Assembly: GCA_020746995.1 (NCBI GenBank)
Contig: JAGPXD010000001.1
Location: forward strand, 744,001 to 808,000
Origin: Plectosphaerella cucumerina
Lineage: Eukaryota > Ascomycota > Sordariomycetes > Glomerellales > Plectosphaerellaceae
DNA: 64,000 nt
Direction of reading: 5' to 3'
Part shown: one piece after another, positions 21,608-34,159 of the stretch
Numbering within the stretch: the first letter of the stretch is position 1
How the letters are laid out: each line of letters opens with the position of its first letter
Notes under the pieces: generated by a model
The model's database searches: none
Told to the model about the DNA's origin: nothing
What the model saw: only the letters and a program-made list of their open reading frames with translations
Position numbers and translations under genes: made by a program

Positions 21608-24600
21608 TCACTGATACGCCCCTCCATCCATCGCAAACGGCTGGTCCATCGCCATGTACTCCAACAAGTCTACACCTCCCACGTTCAGCCCCTCGGCCGT
21701 CATGGCGATGCCGCCATTTTCCATGTTCTGGAAGAAGGCGGGGCCAGGCGGCAGGTACCACATCTCGTTGTTCGGGTTCGCCCAGTCGCTACTGTCGAAG
21801 ATGCCGTCGACTCCCTGGTCAATGGGCGGCGCTGGCGTTGATGGGTTGAGTGCCGACGCCGTGCCAGACGGGTAGGGGAAGTTGCCCGTTGAGAGGTCGA
21901 AGGGTCTGGCCGAGATATTGGCCGTGGGATCGTTCACTGCATGGGCTAGATGTTAGTACCCGTCAAATCTTTACACATATCTTGGGTGTGGGGAAAGGTG
22001 ACTTACGCTGTGCATTAAGGCCATCCCGAAGGCGGTTTGCGTGGCTCGACCAAGTCTGATCAGTCGGGTGTTGTCCGTGGCCATGGCCGTTGGCTGCACC
22101 GGGGCCTCCGTTGGTGACGCCATGAGGGTCGGGGCTCCGGCCGTCGCCCGACTGGCCCAGCGCAGGAGCCTGGATGAAGCGGTTGCGCAGCCTGCTTGTA
22201 AGCGACTCGAGGAGGTCGGCAAAGCGGATGCCGAGGTGCACGTCGTCTACGACGCAGTTGCGCAGCGCCTCAACGGTCAAGTCCATGAGGTCGATGCTCT
22301 TTTTGACATCGGATCGCGGCGCGCCAAGCGCGAACGTCTTCAGCAGGAACATAGCACCGCTAATGATACGGAAGTACGTCCGGACCGGCGCATGCTTGAG
22401 GTAGTCGCCCGGCAAGAGACCCTCGACCACAGTCCGCAGAAGCTTGCGGCACCCGTCGACGACGTCCTTGATGTACTCCTGGTCTGTCGCCCCGAAGCCG
22501 CCCAGCTGACCCAGCGGCAGCTTGCCAAAGTAGTTCTGCGTCTGCGGCGACAGCTGTGCCGCGCTGGCGATGAACGAACCGCCCTGCCCTGCATGAAGGA
22601 CTGTGCTGCCCGCGTGATTGGCGGACCGCTCAACGACAGCCTGCAGTGAGAGCGAGTTGACGTAGATGCGCACGTACTCATACTCAATGGTCAGGATGTG
22701 CCGGATGAACGGCGGCAGGCGAAAGCGTTCAAACTCCTTGAACCAGTCGTTGAGAAGCGGTCGGAACTCCTGCAGCAGCTCCGTGTACTTGCCGCTCTGG
22801 ATGATGTCGGCTGTGTGCTTGCGGTTGCGGAAGAGCTTCTCATTGCCCAAGTGCATGACGTTACTGATCCCTGCCCAGCAGTGGATGATCTGATCGTCCA
22901 GCTCCAGGTCCGGGATGTAGTTGAACGCGTTCGACAGTGATGAGGGGTTGGTGCCGGGAGTTGTGCCCCCCTCAACCACCGCCGTCGTCGTCTTCTTGCG
23001 GGACACCGCTGGGTCGCTCTTCCGCAGCACCTCGGGTACCATGTTGGTCCACCCCAACCGCCCGGCAAGCTGCGTCAAATAGATGAGCAGCAGCCGCTTG
23101 ATACGGGCGGCCCTATGCCGGTAGTATTCATCCTCAAACTCGGGCCGCGAAATGGCGCCGTTCCGCAGTAGCTCTTCAATGTCGTCGAAGACGCCAAGCT
23201 CGTATGCCAGCCCCATGGCGGTGCTCAGAAGCATCCAGCACATACGGTCGCTGCGCCATGCCGGCTCCAGCCAACTCTCGATCCGCCGGCCGCCGATGCT
23301 GGCCGAGGGTCGCTGGTTGCCGTTCTCATCAGTGCTGATAAGGTCGCTGCCGTCGTACGATGGAAGCATCAGCTCGTCGATGGCCTCGGACGGCGGGAAG
23401 TGAAGGGCCCGAGGGTGCCACTCCGTGAGGATCATCAGAGACTCAATCGTGCCGAGAGTCCGGAGACTACCCTTTCTCATCCCGCGCCATGGCGCCGTTG
23501 TGCTGTTCTGATCCTCGAGGCTAGTCGGCATGTTGGATGCTTGCGCTGCGAATCCGCCTCCGAACGCTTCCTGGCCCCAGAGGCACCGCTCGACCATGCC
23601 TCGCAGGTACGTCCACAATTGCTCATGGATCGCGTGAGATCGGCAGTGCCCTCCAGTTCCAGGCATCTTGCGATACCTCGACGCAATTGTGAGCAGAGTT
23701 ACGGTAAGAATGGGCTCTTCCGTGAGTAGGGTCAGGTGAGAAGCCGGGTTGCGGAATGTTGGCGGTGAGATGGGCGTCAGTGGTGAGAGGTATTCGTAAT
23801 AGTAGTCAATGTATTCGATTGCCTCCTGCGCGGAGAACCAGCCGGCCCGTACGAACCTGAACCGACCCCAGGCCTTGATGGCGTCAGCATACCCAGGCTC
23901 CGAAGCCATGTTGCGGCTAGCCAGTCCAGGATCGACCGGCTGATGGTCTGGTCTATGCAACGACGGTGGTGGCAGTGAGTGAGAGGGCTTGATCGTAGAT
24001 GCCGGCGTGACCACTGCAGGCTGCTGCTGCAACGACGCGAGCGACGCGGCACTTTCGTGTCGCTTCTGCGCCGGTGAGGTGGTATGCCTAGGCCATGTCA
24101 GCATGTGTCACTCAAGAACAGGCGTGAGAAAAACTCACGTGTTCGTCGCCGCCTTGTACAGAAGGTCCAGCGCATCATGGGTTCCAAACACGCTCTGCCG
24201 CAGCACGCTCTGTGCCTCCCTGTTCTCAAGCTGCGTGTTGGGCTCCTCGGCACCCCCAAAGTCATCAGTCCTGGGCAGCCCATTGCGCGACGCGTCCGGC
24301 CGAGGCAGCGGTTTATCTCTGCCAGGCCCGCCGCCTGGGGTCAGCGGCGTCTCGCTGAACATACGGCGATCAACTGGCGGCGGGCTGGCGTTAGTGTTGA
24401 CGCGCTTGCGGCCGTTGCGGACGATGTACTCGTCCGCGTCAGCCTCGATGATATCGGTACCATCCTCGTTCTTGCGCTTGCGGCGCGTCGCGCTGAAGAA
24501 GCACTCCTTGCTCTCGCGGCGGCAGCGCACGCACGGCGGGTCATGGGGATTGTCAACGCTGCCCAGGTCGCAACGCACTTTGCGCCGACGGCATGGGATG

Positions 24601-24767
24601 CAGGCTTGATAGACGCGCTTGTGCTGGCCCGCATCCGGGGCGGGAGCACCACCACCACCACCTTGCTGCTGCTGCTGCTGACCGGCCTGAGATACCGACC
24701 CGGGCGCGGCAGAGGTTGAAGATGCGGCCGGGCTGGCACTGGGGCCGGAGGCGGCGTAGCTGGCCAT
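21608..24767 (-). CDS. Zn2Cys6 transcription factor, Aro80-like
   Basis: Three exons (24767-24139, 24087-22007, 21936-21608) join in frame to 1012 residues. After a Ser/Ala/Gln-rich leader with Gln and Gly runs comes the zinc cluster at about 54-90: C-x2-C-x6-C-x12-C-x2-C-x6-C, read from CIPCRRRKVRC to CVRCRRESKEC. The basic SATRRKRK follows. The 12-residue loop with PHDPPC and the CFFSATRRKRK ending are what I associate with Aro80-type regulators of aromatic amino acid breakdown; that assignment is from memory of the family. The middle (~290-900) is the helical fungal regulatory domain. The acidic, aromatic end probably holds the activation region. No target gene is evident nearby. Confidence 0.85.
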
Positions 24768-25999
24768 TGGGTGCGGATGCGGGTGGTGGGTAGTCGAGTC
24801 GTGCGGTTGCGCGGCCGAAGCTATCCGGACCTGCGTGGAGTTCGGCTCTCCTCCTCCCAGGGGCCGAGCGACCGTGAGTGACTGGGCCTGCCGCGCCGAG
24901 ACGAGGGGCGTTCGAATCGGAAGAAGACCGACTCTCGGTGTGTCTGTCTCAATGTCCGGAGGGTGTCCGGGTGGGTGCGCACATCCGGCGGTTGCGCATG
25001 GGCTGATGGTGAGCTGTTCGCAAATGGAAGAGGGAGAACCAGCGGTCGGTTTGCAGCGGGATTATGGAGGGGCAGAGGGTTAAGATGGGCACCGGTGTGG
25101 GTTGTGTCGGGATTTTGGGGGGTTGGACTTGACGTTGGGTGAGGGAACGTGCGGTGGGGCCATCCGAGGTACGTACCTGACCGACTGCTCCTTCCACGTC
25201 CAGTCGTGGTGCGCCGTTGCCATCGCTTGGCGGGCGTGGCCTTTCAACCAACCGGAGGAGGGCCCTGATGCGGGAGCCCATGCCATTGTCCGGCTCGGCT
25301 AGTCCTTTCTGGGGCGGATTGAGGCTATCGGGTCGTCCGGGTACCTCTGCCATCGAAGGCGCAGCTTGACTTCCAGAAAACGATACAATGTTCCCTGCCG
25401 AACGATCAAGTGACTCGTCGCTTTCTAATCCATTGTTTCACACGAGTATCTTCAAACCTGCCAGTCCACCCTTCGACGCCTTGCTGCATTCATGAATTTC
25501 GATAGCGCTACAAAACACTGTCACACACATCACGCTCATCTCGCTGGGTTGCCTCGCCTGCATGTCCTTGCCCTATCACATGGCAGAGAGATCATGCTGA
25601 GGCGATGCCGACAACGTGGCCATCGGGTGCCTCACCCGATGTATCTGCCTGATGATTGGCTATTCCCCGACGCAAGTGGCTGCTGAACCATGTGTATTGT
25701 CAGATAAAGATAACCATTGCATTCGACCAGATGACAAAACATGGACACGCTCGGATGAGGTCAATGCTCCGAGGCCGACAGCTCGCGGTGTGCCGCCTTG
25801 CCAGTCCATTGCTTCCCCAGTCGTGCCACACGGACACCGCGAGAAGCTTGACCCCTATTCCTGCCGTCTCCTAATGCCACAAGCCCCTCGGCGGAGAACT
25901 TGGCATGTCACGAGGCACGTCATCGTGTGTGCATACGGCGTCGGTTTCATAGCGCGCCCAGGAGGCGCTGTGTAACTTGTTCATGCCCGTGGGTGGTGT
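24768..25999. other. Intergenic region, no gene seen
   Basis: About 1.2 kb between the start of the Zn2Cys6 gene and the end of the phosphatase gene, both on the minus strand. The half near 24800-25350 is GC-rich and probably the promoter and 5' UTR of the regulator. The rest holds only short unconvincing frames. Confidence 0.5.
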
Positions 26000-27827
26000 T
26001 CAGGCGTTGCTCTGCTTCGCGCCCTCGGCAGTGCTCGGGGCGGTGGTTGCCGCCTCAGCTGCCTTGGGCGCGCTACCCTCGCCATCAGCCGAGTTCGGCT
26101 CCTCCTCAGGAGTGTCATCCAGTGCGGTCGGCTTGAAGTCTCCGTTGTCCACCTCAACGGGGGCGGTAAGGGGTGGAGGAGCCGGGGCACTGTCCCGGCC
26201 GCGAGCGTTGTTGGCGCCAGAGACTCCGACAGCCGGCACGCCGCCCTCGGCGATCTTCTGCTCCGTGTCACGGACAATCTTTTCCGCCTCGCTGACGCGA
26301 CCACTCTGCGCCACCTGCTCGACGCCGATCGGGTTCTCCTTGTCGTTTTGGCTCTCCAGCAGCGCCGCCTTGTCGAAGCGGACCACCATGCAGGACAGGT
26401 TGTCGGTACTGAAGCGGTTGAGGGCGTGGTCAACCAGGTTCCTGGCCGCAACGGCCGGATCCTCTGTCTCTCTGACCAGGTCGACAGCCTCCTGGTCGGA
26501 GCAAACGTCCCAGAGCTGCAACACGTGTTAGCCAGAAACAGGCAAAGGGGGAGACATGGTAACTTACACCGTCACAGGCGATGATGATGAACTCGTCGCT
26601 CTCTGGGTGGATCACCGTTTCTGTTGTGTAGGGGTGACCGGTGACCAAGTCCTTCATGTAGGTGTCACCCAGGGCTCTGGTGACGGCGAGAACGCCGTTG
26701 ACGCGATTGTTGAGGATAAGTCCACCGGCGTTGGCGATGCGCTTACCCTCGTTCTCGTCGCTACCTTTGTGATCGTAGGAGAGTCGCAGCGCCTTGCCAG
26801 CACGGCACAGGATGATTCTAGCGTCGCCGACATTGGCGGTGTACAGAACACGTTGGCGGAAGGCAGAGCCCTTGAGCTTCGCGTGCGCGACCTCGCCAGG
26901 CGCTTCTGACTTGTCGTCGGCACCAGCGCCCTCTCCTGAGGGCTTGGCCGCCTTGCTGGCGGCGGCAGTGGCGGGCGCGATGGCCTGAGAGCCCGTCGCG
27001 GACCTGTCGCTGGGCACGCGGTCTTCCCAGCGGAGGACGGCGACGGCAGCCGTGCATCCGCTGTTCTTCAGGGGCAGCTTCTCCAGCTGCCCATCGACCG
27101 AGGTGAAAGTCTGATCGAGGAGTTCGGGAATGGGCATGTTCGGATTCCTGCGGATGGTGTCCTCGAGGACGATGTGGAGCTTCTTGCCGCACCAGTCGGC
27201 AGCGAAGGTGCCGGCGTGGCCATCAAAGATAGCAAAGTAGCCGTTGTCCGTCTCGACCATGTCCTTCTCCGAAGCCGGAGGCTGCTTGGGCGCATCCTTG
27301 GCCTGGTCCGGCTTGACCTGGGTCTCGAGCACGGGAGCTGGGGTATGGAGGAAGTTGTAGAGGAAGGCATGCGTATCCTCCATGGTGCGGCGGCACTTCT
27401 TGTTCCTATCTTCCCAGACGCCGACCCGGAAGGTTGAGCGGGGGCCAGGCACCGAGTCGCCGGCCGAGTTGTTGTGCTGGCCCTGGGGCACGGCCAGGGC
27501 GGGATCCTGCTTGCCGAGCTTCTGGAGGGGGCTCTGGACGGCCGTCTCGGTGCTGCTCCGGCCTTGCGAGAAGCTCAGCGTGTTCTTGGCCGAGGCGAGC
27601 AGGCTGCTGGCCTTGCTCTGGACGCCGCTGGCTCGGCGCTTCTTGTCGGAGGAGCCACCGGTATCCTGGCGGCCGGGCGGGCTGCCATTGCCGCTGCGCT
27701 TGTCGCCGCTGGCAGGTTGCTCGGTTGACTTGGAGGCTGCGTCGGGCGAGGGCGACTTTGAGCCCTCCGACTTTGCTTCGCCGTCCTTGGCCTCCTTCGC
27801 CGAAGGACTAGAGCCGCCGCCGAACAT
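26000..27827 (-). CDS. PTC1: PP2C-type Ser/Thr phosphatase, Ptc1-like
   Basis: Two exons (27827-26568 and 26515-26000) join in frame to 591 residues. After a ~125-residue low-complexity leader (Ser, Lys, Ala, Gly) the PP2C core carries all the metal-binding motifs: RTMEDTHAF, FAIFDGHAG, GCTAAVAVL, NVGDARIILC, VTRALGD, ACDG|LWDV across the intron, and FSTDNLSCMVV. The core matches Ptc1 proteins, which dephosphorylate stress MAP kinases in yeast. A ~65-residue Ala/Gly/Glu-rich insert sits within the core, and the C-terminal ~110 residues are disordered. Core motifs are intact, so activity is expected. The symbol is by family resemblance; another Ptc paralogue is possible. Confidence 0.88.
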
Positions 27828-29909
27828 TCTGGTCAGCAGACCACTCCCCTGGTTGGAGAGGCTGCGACGTTTGCTGCCTGCCAGTTTCGTGGCTCGGGGG
27901 GGAACTCGCAGGGTGTTTGTTATGATGTATCGTGGTGCGCGCGGTCTGTAGTATCAGGAAGTGTCGGAAGAAGGGTTGAGATCGAGGGGTGCGGGGTCGC
28001 GTCGTCGTCCGGGGAGGCGTCGGGAGTGACGGCCAAGGGACGAGGTGCCGACGACGGACGGAGTGTGGATGACGGAAGGAGTGGGCGCGCGAGGGTGCGG
28101 TGCGGTGGACACTTTTCGTCGCGATGACCCAAAGTGGGGATGGAGCAGCAAGCACACGCTGTGGCTGCTCTGGACCTTTGGTTTGGCGGTGCCCGTCGCG
28201 TGTCCGCCGAGAAAATGCCCAGGCGTGTCAGGTTGTCCCGTCGACTGTTGGACGGAGCGGGCGGAGTTTGCGCACCCAGGATGACCTGGAAGGGGGGGGA
28301 AGCGGCGGGTAGATACTGTAAGCAGGGAGGCTCGGCAACGATGGAAGCCCCGGAGATGCCTGGACTGTACTTGTACAAGGGCCGTCTGTGGTGGTGGAGG
28401 TGAGGGTGGCAGTGCCGGGTCTTGTCCTGGAGGGCTTAAGTCGAAGGGTGAGGTGAGAATGCCGGGGTCCGGGGGGGCTTTCTCTACTGGTCTTGGTCTG
28501 GTTTGGTCTTGTGTGACGGAGGGGTCAGTGACAAAGGTGGTCCGTTCGGCTGGCACTGGATACTGGTGCTGGTGCTTGGACAAGTAGAAAGGATGCTGCG
28601 GGCAACGTGTAAGATGCCGAGTTTCTGGCTGAGAAGCAGCGGAAGACAGTCAGTTTGGTGCCGAGGGGAACACGAGAGAGGTTTCAGTAGAAATGGAGGG
28701 ATGGAATGGGAGTGATCCGGGAAACGGGTCATGGATGACATGTAGGTTGTGGCCCGAGACAGAGAAGGAAGCACACGCGCAGTGGGCGGCGGGAGTGAGG
28801 CCAGCCAGGGCCAGGGCCAGGCCAGGGGCGAGAGAGTGACGTAGGGGGCCGGCGTGGGATGGAAAGGCGGGGGGCCTGAAGCGCTTAGGTAGGTCGGGCG
28901 CTGAGTTCCGGCAGGAGCCAGCCAGAGTGGACGGGAAGGAGCGTTCAACTGTCTGGCTGCTGACGCTGACGCACTCCTTGCTCCGGAAAGTTGCCAGCAA
29001 ATACCTCAGCTGCCTCATGGTCGATGCCGTCAAGCAAACGCATATTCGATGTGACACGTATGTTCATCCATCTAATGTGGCACAGGCGGCCAAACGCTCG
29101 CTACACACAGTCGAGGAGCGTTTCACATCACCTCTGTCCTGCTCAGCTCTTATCTGCGGAATCGGCTTCAGCTCCTCGAGGGCCACTCTCTGTTTATCGA
29201 TTCGTCCATTGTTGCAAATGTCTGTCGGCCGCTCAGACGATCCCCTTTGTTCTGGGCCGCTTGATGCGACAGGCACCATTATCTCCGATCCAGCATCCCA
29301 CTTGGACGCCACAGACCTCCCAGGCCTGAGGCTACATACTCTACTTGGTAGACTCGAATCTGTGACTTGCACGGATCTGCAACTAATACAATGTTGTCCT
29401 TCGAGACCTCGGACCCTGGCCGCAGCCCAAGTTGAGCTTGTTCAAACAGCCCTTCGGTCGATCTCCGAGCTCCATTGTACTCCACGCCTCCCCGCCTCTA
29501 CCAGACACGAATGGGTCACTTGACAAGCTTTGTTCCTGAGTCTGTCTATCGAGTCAGACAGTCTAAAAACGACGATTCAGCTTTCTGGCCCTGCCATTTT
29601 CTGCTGATGTATGCAAGCGAGACCTGGCAACTTTGGGTTGTCCCAGAGATACACCTACCCCTGAGCTGGCCCTCACAAGGGTCTCCATGCTTCTGTAGTC
29701 CCATCTGCGAGCAAAGCTCAGCATGGGCCTGTTCGAACGCTGTCACACCGGGAAGCACTGCGCGACATTTCAAAGCTCGGATGGCGCTTATATCAAATCA
29801 TCTTGACAACTCCAAAAACACCGAAATGAAGTGGCTTTAAAAGGACCTGGCCGCGCCTTGTCGGTAGACACGGACAGCGCAAAACCCCCCGTCTTCTGCA
29901 AACCCCAAA
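27828..29909. other. Intergenic region, about 2.1 kb, no gene seen
   Basis: It contains the phosphatase promoter (minus strand; C/T-rich up to about 28600) and the 3' flank of the Vps2 gene. Frames of 100-200 codons on the minus strand at 27900-28950 are rich in Pro, Ser, Thr and Arg, as expected from pyrimidine-rich leader DNA. They have no domain. Confidence 0.5.
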
Positions 29910-30826
29910 TCACCGCCTCAGGCTATCCAGCCTTGCCTGGAGGTCGTCGTCCGCACCGCCGCCGCCGCCGCCGCCCATACCGCCGTCGCCTCCGATGGCC
30001 TGGGCCACGCGCTTCTCCTCTACCGCCGCAGACTGCACGGCCGAGGGCGTTTCGCCAAGCTGCAAACATGTCAGATCGTGATCTCGAACAGCCCCGGCTC
30101 CTCGTTAGACATACCGCCGAGTTGAGATCGACGCCAATCTCCTCCAGCACCTGCTCAACCACCTCCTCGCTCTCCTCCTCTGCGCCGACGTCCATGGCAT
30201 CGTCGATGGCGTCGTCCATCATCTCCTGCCGCTGTTCCATGACATCGTTCTCGCGCTCGAATTCCATGGCGATCCGTTGCAGCGCGGGGAGATTCATCGT
30301 GCGATTCATGCTGCCCAGGGCCTGGGTGGCGCCCTTCATGGCCTGCATCATCTGCTCGTTCGTACGGTAGGTCTGTAGCATGACTGTCAGCGGGGATGGA
30401 TATGCTCGAACCGATCCTAGAGGTACGTACCTGGAGTCGAAGGGAGATCTTCTGCAGCTGGCTCCTCATAGAGTAGAACTTCTCGATGTACCTGTCGTTC
30501 CAGTCAGTCGCGTGCTCAGGTGTGCAAAGGTCCTGCGCAGACTTGCCTCCTCGTGCGCACGAGATCTTTTGCCTGAATTTTGCATGCGCCCATCTGACCC
30601 TTCTGGGCGCTCTGCTTGATCTGGCCAACCAGCGTCTTCTCCTGCTTCTCCAGCTTGACACGGATCTGGTCGAGCTCGCGGATCGCCTTGTCCAGCATGC
30701 GCTGGTTCTTGCGCAGACGCTCCGCCGGCGTCATGCGCTTGCCGAACATGTACTCGAGGATCTGTGTGGCGACAGGTCAGTGGGCGGGCCGCGACCCTGC
30801 GTCGTTCGGAATGGCCTCACATTCAT
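29910..30826 (-). CDS. VPS2: ESCRT-III subunit Vps2/Did4 (CHMP2)
   Basis: Five exons (30826-30821, 30761-30547, 30491-30431, 30372-30115, 30059-29910) join in frame to 229 residues. Exon 1 is only ATG AAT (Met-Asn); exon 2 continues ILEYMFGKRMTPAERLRKNQ, the Vps2 N-terminal helix. Basic N-terminal and acidic C-terminal helices (DDAIDDAMD, EVVEQVLEEIG) are typical of Snf7-family proteins. The C-terminus LQARLDSLRR is an MIM1 motif that binds the Vps4 AAA ATPase. It acts on endosomal membranes in multivesicular body budding. Intron 2 begins GCAAGT, a GC-AG intron. An eight-of-nine glycine run precedes the MIM1. It is transcribed divergently from FZO1, 559 bases apart. Confidence 0.95.
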
Positions 30827-31385
30827 GGTGGGTGTTTGGGTGGAGGCGGTGGAGGGAGCGAAGAGGGGTCGACAGGTGTAGATGATGGCAGAGAGACAGA
30901 GTCGATGAGACCGACCGGTGCAATTGTCGCCAGAGGTGTTACGAGGAAGTCAGCGTCTCGTTGTTCGTCTTGCGTGTGTTCAAGATGTCGTGCTAGGACG
31001 GACCGAATGAAGGCAGCCTGGCGTCGACCTTTCGGGCTGGAACCAGGAAGTTGGCCTGCTGCGGCTCGCTGCATCATCGCAACTCCGAGCTGATAAGATA
31101 ACGACCCGCTCAACTCATGCCCGACATCCACCAACGCACCGTGGACCGCCGGGGAGCTGGTCCAGTGGCTGGTCACCGCTGCACTGGCCAATCACGTGCC
31201 TGCCGCGTTCTGGAAATTTGCCGCCCGCCCCCCGGCTCAGAATCATGCACCGGGTTGGGCGGGCAAGTCAGGGAAAAGGTGACGGTCATGTTTCTTCGGC
31301 CTCTAAAACATTCCATACACAACACCGCTCACCTTCACCCTCCGATCCACACAACAATGCCGGCTCTTCCCGCAACTACCTCAAG

Positions 31386-34159
31386 ATGAGCCAAGACTAT
31401 TTCACAGGAAAGGCGAAGGCCACCATGGGCCAGGAACCAGATGAAGACGATGCTGCCGACTCCACGCCCATGCCGTCATCGAGCAGACCTCAGTACATGA
31501 CCGTCGGTACCGGCTCGGCTTCCGCACACGCCACCCAGCTTCAGGCCATGATCAACAGCAGCGACTCGGGCTATGGAAGCGTTGTCAACGGTGACGATGC
31601 CGCCGCCGCTCTCGCCCACGACTACGCGACACAGCCCGATACCCACAGCCGGTCACAGGCCGGCGCCATCCAGCAGCTCCTGTACAACCAGCACCGATCG
31701 ACCCTCGGCCGCTCCATCGGTACCGTCGTCAGCCTTCTCAAGGAGCTCCAGGAGATGAACGCACAGTGGCCGGCGCATTACCCGTCCGTTCAGCGCGCCG
31801 AGGCTACCACATCCCAGTCCCGACCTCCCTCGCGGCCCGGCTTCCAACAAACACACTCCCTCCTGGGGAACCCATCGGCACACCAAGACGGTCCCTCATC
31901 TCCACCTGCGCTTAGAAGGTCGTGGACAGCGGCCGGCGACGCGCATGAAGAGGCGGAATCGAGCAGAGCACAGGAGACCAAGGTCGTGGAAGAGCCGCGG
32001 CTGGTCACGCCCCAGATTGCCCAGGATTTCTCGGTGCTCAAGCTCGACCTTAAGCTTGGTTCTCTGCATCAGGCAGAGCTTGTCCATTCACTTGAAAAGG
32101 GCTCCATCGCCTCTCTCCTCGACGGCCAGATCAGCTCCAGCATCCGACATCTCATGAACCTGCGCGAGCGCATCGAAGATACATCCAGCAAGGTCCTCAT
32201 CACCGGCGATCTAAACGCAGGAAAGTCGACTTTCTGCAACGCCCTCCTGCGACGAAAGATTCTTCCCGAAGACCAACAACCCTGCACGGCCATCTTCTGC
32301 GAGGTGCTGGACGCGAGAGAGAACGCCGGTGTAGAGGAGGTTCACGCAGTTCACAAGGATGCCGTCTACAACAGGAACGACGAGTCGACATACGACGTGT
32401 TCTCGCTACAGGAGCTGGAAAAGATTGTCGTCGACAATGCCACCTACACGCTGTGCAAGGTCTACGTCAATGACGTGCGGACCATCGACGAGTCGCTTCT
32501 CAACAACGGCGTCGTCGACATTGCCCTTATTGACGCGCCGGGCCTCAACTCAGATACCACCAAGACCACCGCCGTGTTCGCCCGCCAGGAGGAGATTGAC
32601 GTTGTCGTGTTTGTCGTTTCTGCTGCGAACCACTTCACCATGACGGCCAAGGAGTTCATCTGGGCGGCTGCCAAGGAAAAGGCGTACCTCTTCATCGTGG
32701 TCAATGGATTCGACGCGATCCGCGACAAGGACCGATGCGAGAAGATGATTCTCGAACAGGTCTACGGGCTGAGCCCCGACACATTCAAGGAGTCGGCCGA
32801 CCTCGTCCACTTCGTATCCAGCAACGCTGTGCCCACGGCGCCAGCTCCCCCTGGCGGACCAGGAGGCAGCGGCTCGGGTAGCTCGAGCGGCGGTGGTGGC
32901 GGTGACGATCCTGAAGACAAGGGCAAGGGCAAGGACTTAGAGAAGCTCCGCGACTTTGAAAACCTCGAGCAGTCGCTACGCCAGTTTGTTCTCGAGAAAA
33001 GAGCAAGGTCGAAGCTGGCCCCGGCCAAGACCTACCTCCTCAACATCCTCAACGATGTCAACACGCTAGCAACTGTCAACGTCGACGTCGCACAGGGCGA
33101 GCTCGACCGCGTGACGAAAGAACTGCAGGAGATTGAGCCGCAGCTGGAGTCTAGCCGGAGGGCCAGGGGCGAGGTCAGCGACGAGATTGACGTGTCCATC
33201 GAGGATGCCTGCAAGGAGGTTTACGACCACTCCCGGACCACCCTGACAGATGCCATTGCCAACGCAGGATACAACAATCACGGCGTCGAGTACCACGGAT
33301 TCTTCTACGCCTTTGAGTACGCAGACGAGCTGAAGCGAGCCATGATGGCGCACATTGCCGAGAGCGTGTCGCACTGCGAGGAGTATGCCAAGCGAAGGAC
33401 CACTTCTGGCGTCAACGTCATCAAGCAGCTCGGCCTCCTCCACGTGGGTGACCAGTTCAGCAATCTGACCTTCAGGCCAGACGTCATGTTCAAGCGGAAG
33501 AGGGACTCGATGGCGAGGCAGGTCGAGATTCCGACGGAGCTTTGGGACTTTGTCGACGTTTCGACCATCTTCCAGCAGCAGGAGAAGGTGGCCGGCACTG
33601 GTATGGCCCTGACGCTGGCTGGCGCCCTTGTGCCGCGCTTCATCGGGATGAATGGCTGGATGGACCACGCCCTCAGCGCCGCCCGCGTGTTGAGCAACGA
33701 CAACCTCCGCCGGCTCATCATCCCCGGCATCATCGTTGCTGGTGAGTCTTCCTACATGTTCAGCTCCTTAGAATACCTGCTGACCTCATTACAGCCCTTA
33801 CAGCATCCGCCTATGTCGTCAATCAGATCCCCAACTCGCTGCCGCACCGGCTGTCAGCCAAGATCTCGACCGAGCTTGCGGCTATGGACTACGTGCACGA
33901 GAACTCGAGCCGCATCTCGACATCAGTACGCAAGGTGCTGCGCATCCCCGCCGACAACCTGCGCGTGGAGCTGGAGCAGACGGTCAAGAAGCTCGGCGAG
34001 CGACGCGAGGAGACGCTCAAGGTCCGCAAGGAGAGCGAGGTGGCGCTCAAGTACTTTGGCAACCTAGTGCGCAACAGCGGTATGCAGAAGCGCCAGGTTG
34101 AGGCCGTCGACCTTGATGCGTCGCCCCCCGGTGTCGCAGTGGCAGCCGGGGCGCACTGA
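31386..34159 (+). CDS. FZO1: Mitofusin, mitochondrial outer-membrane fusion GTPase Fzo1
   Basis: Two exons (31386-33741 and 33795-34159) give 906 residues from MSQDYFTGKAKATMG; an in-frame ATG at 31218 lies in probable leader sequence. The dynamin-like GTPase domain starts near residue 270: G1 GDLNAGKST, G2 Thr in QPCTAIF, G3 DAPG, G4 NGFD. A Gly/Ser/Pro loop follows, then helical repeats. The hydrophobic pair near the end (LIIPGIIVA...LTASAYVV) spans the outer membrane. The last ~100 residues are the HR2 coiled coil (RVELEQTVKKLGERREETLK). The intron splits the membrane region. It mediates mitochondrial tethering and fusion. The length fits fungal Fzo1. The disordered ~200-residue N-terminus is also usual. 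Confidence 0.95.
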
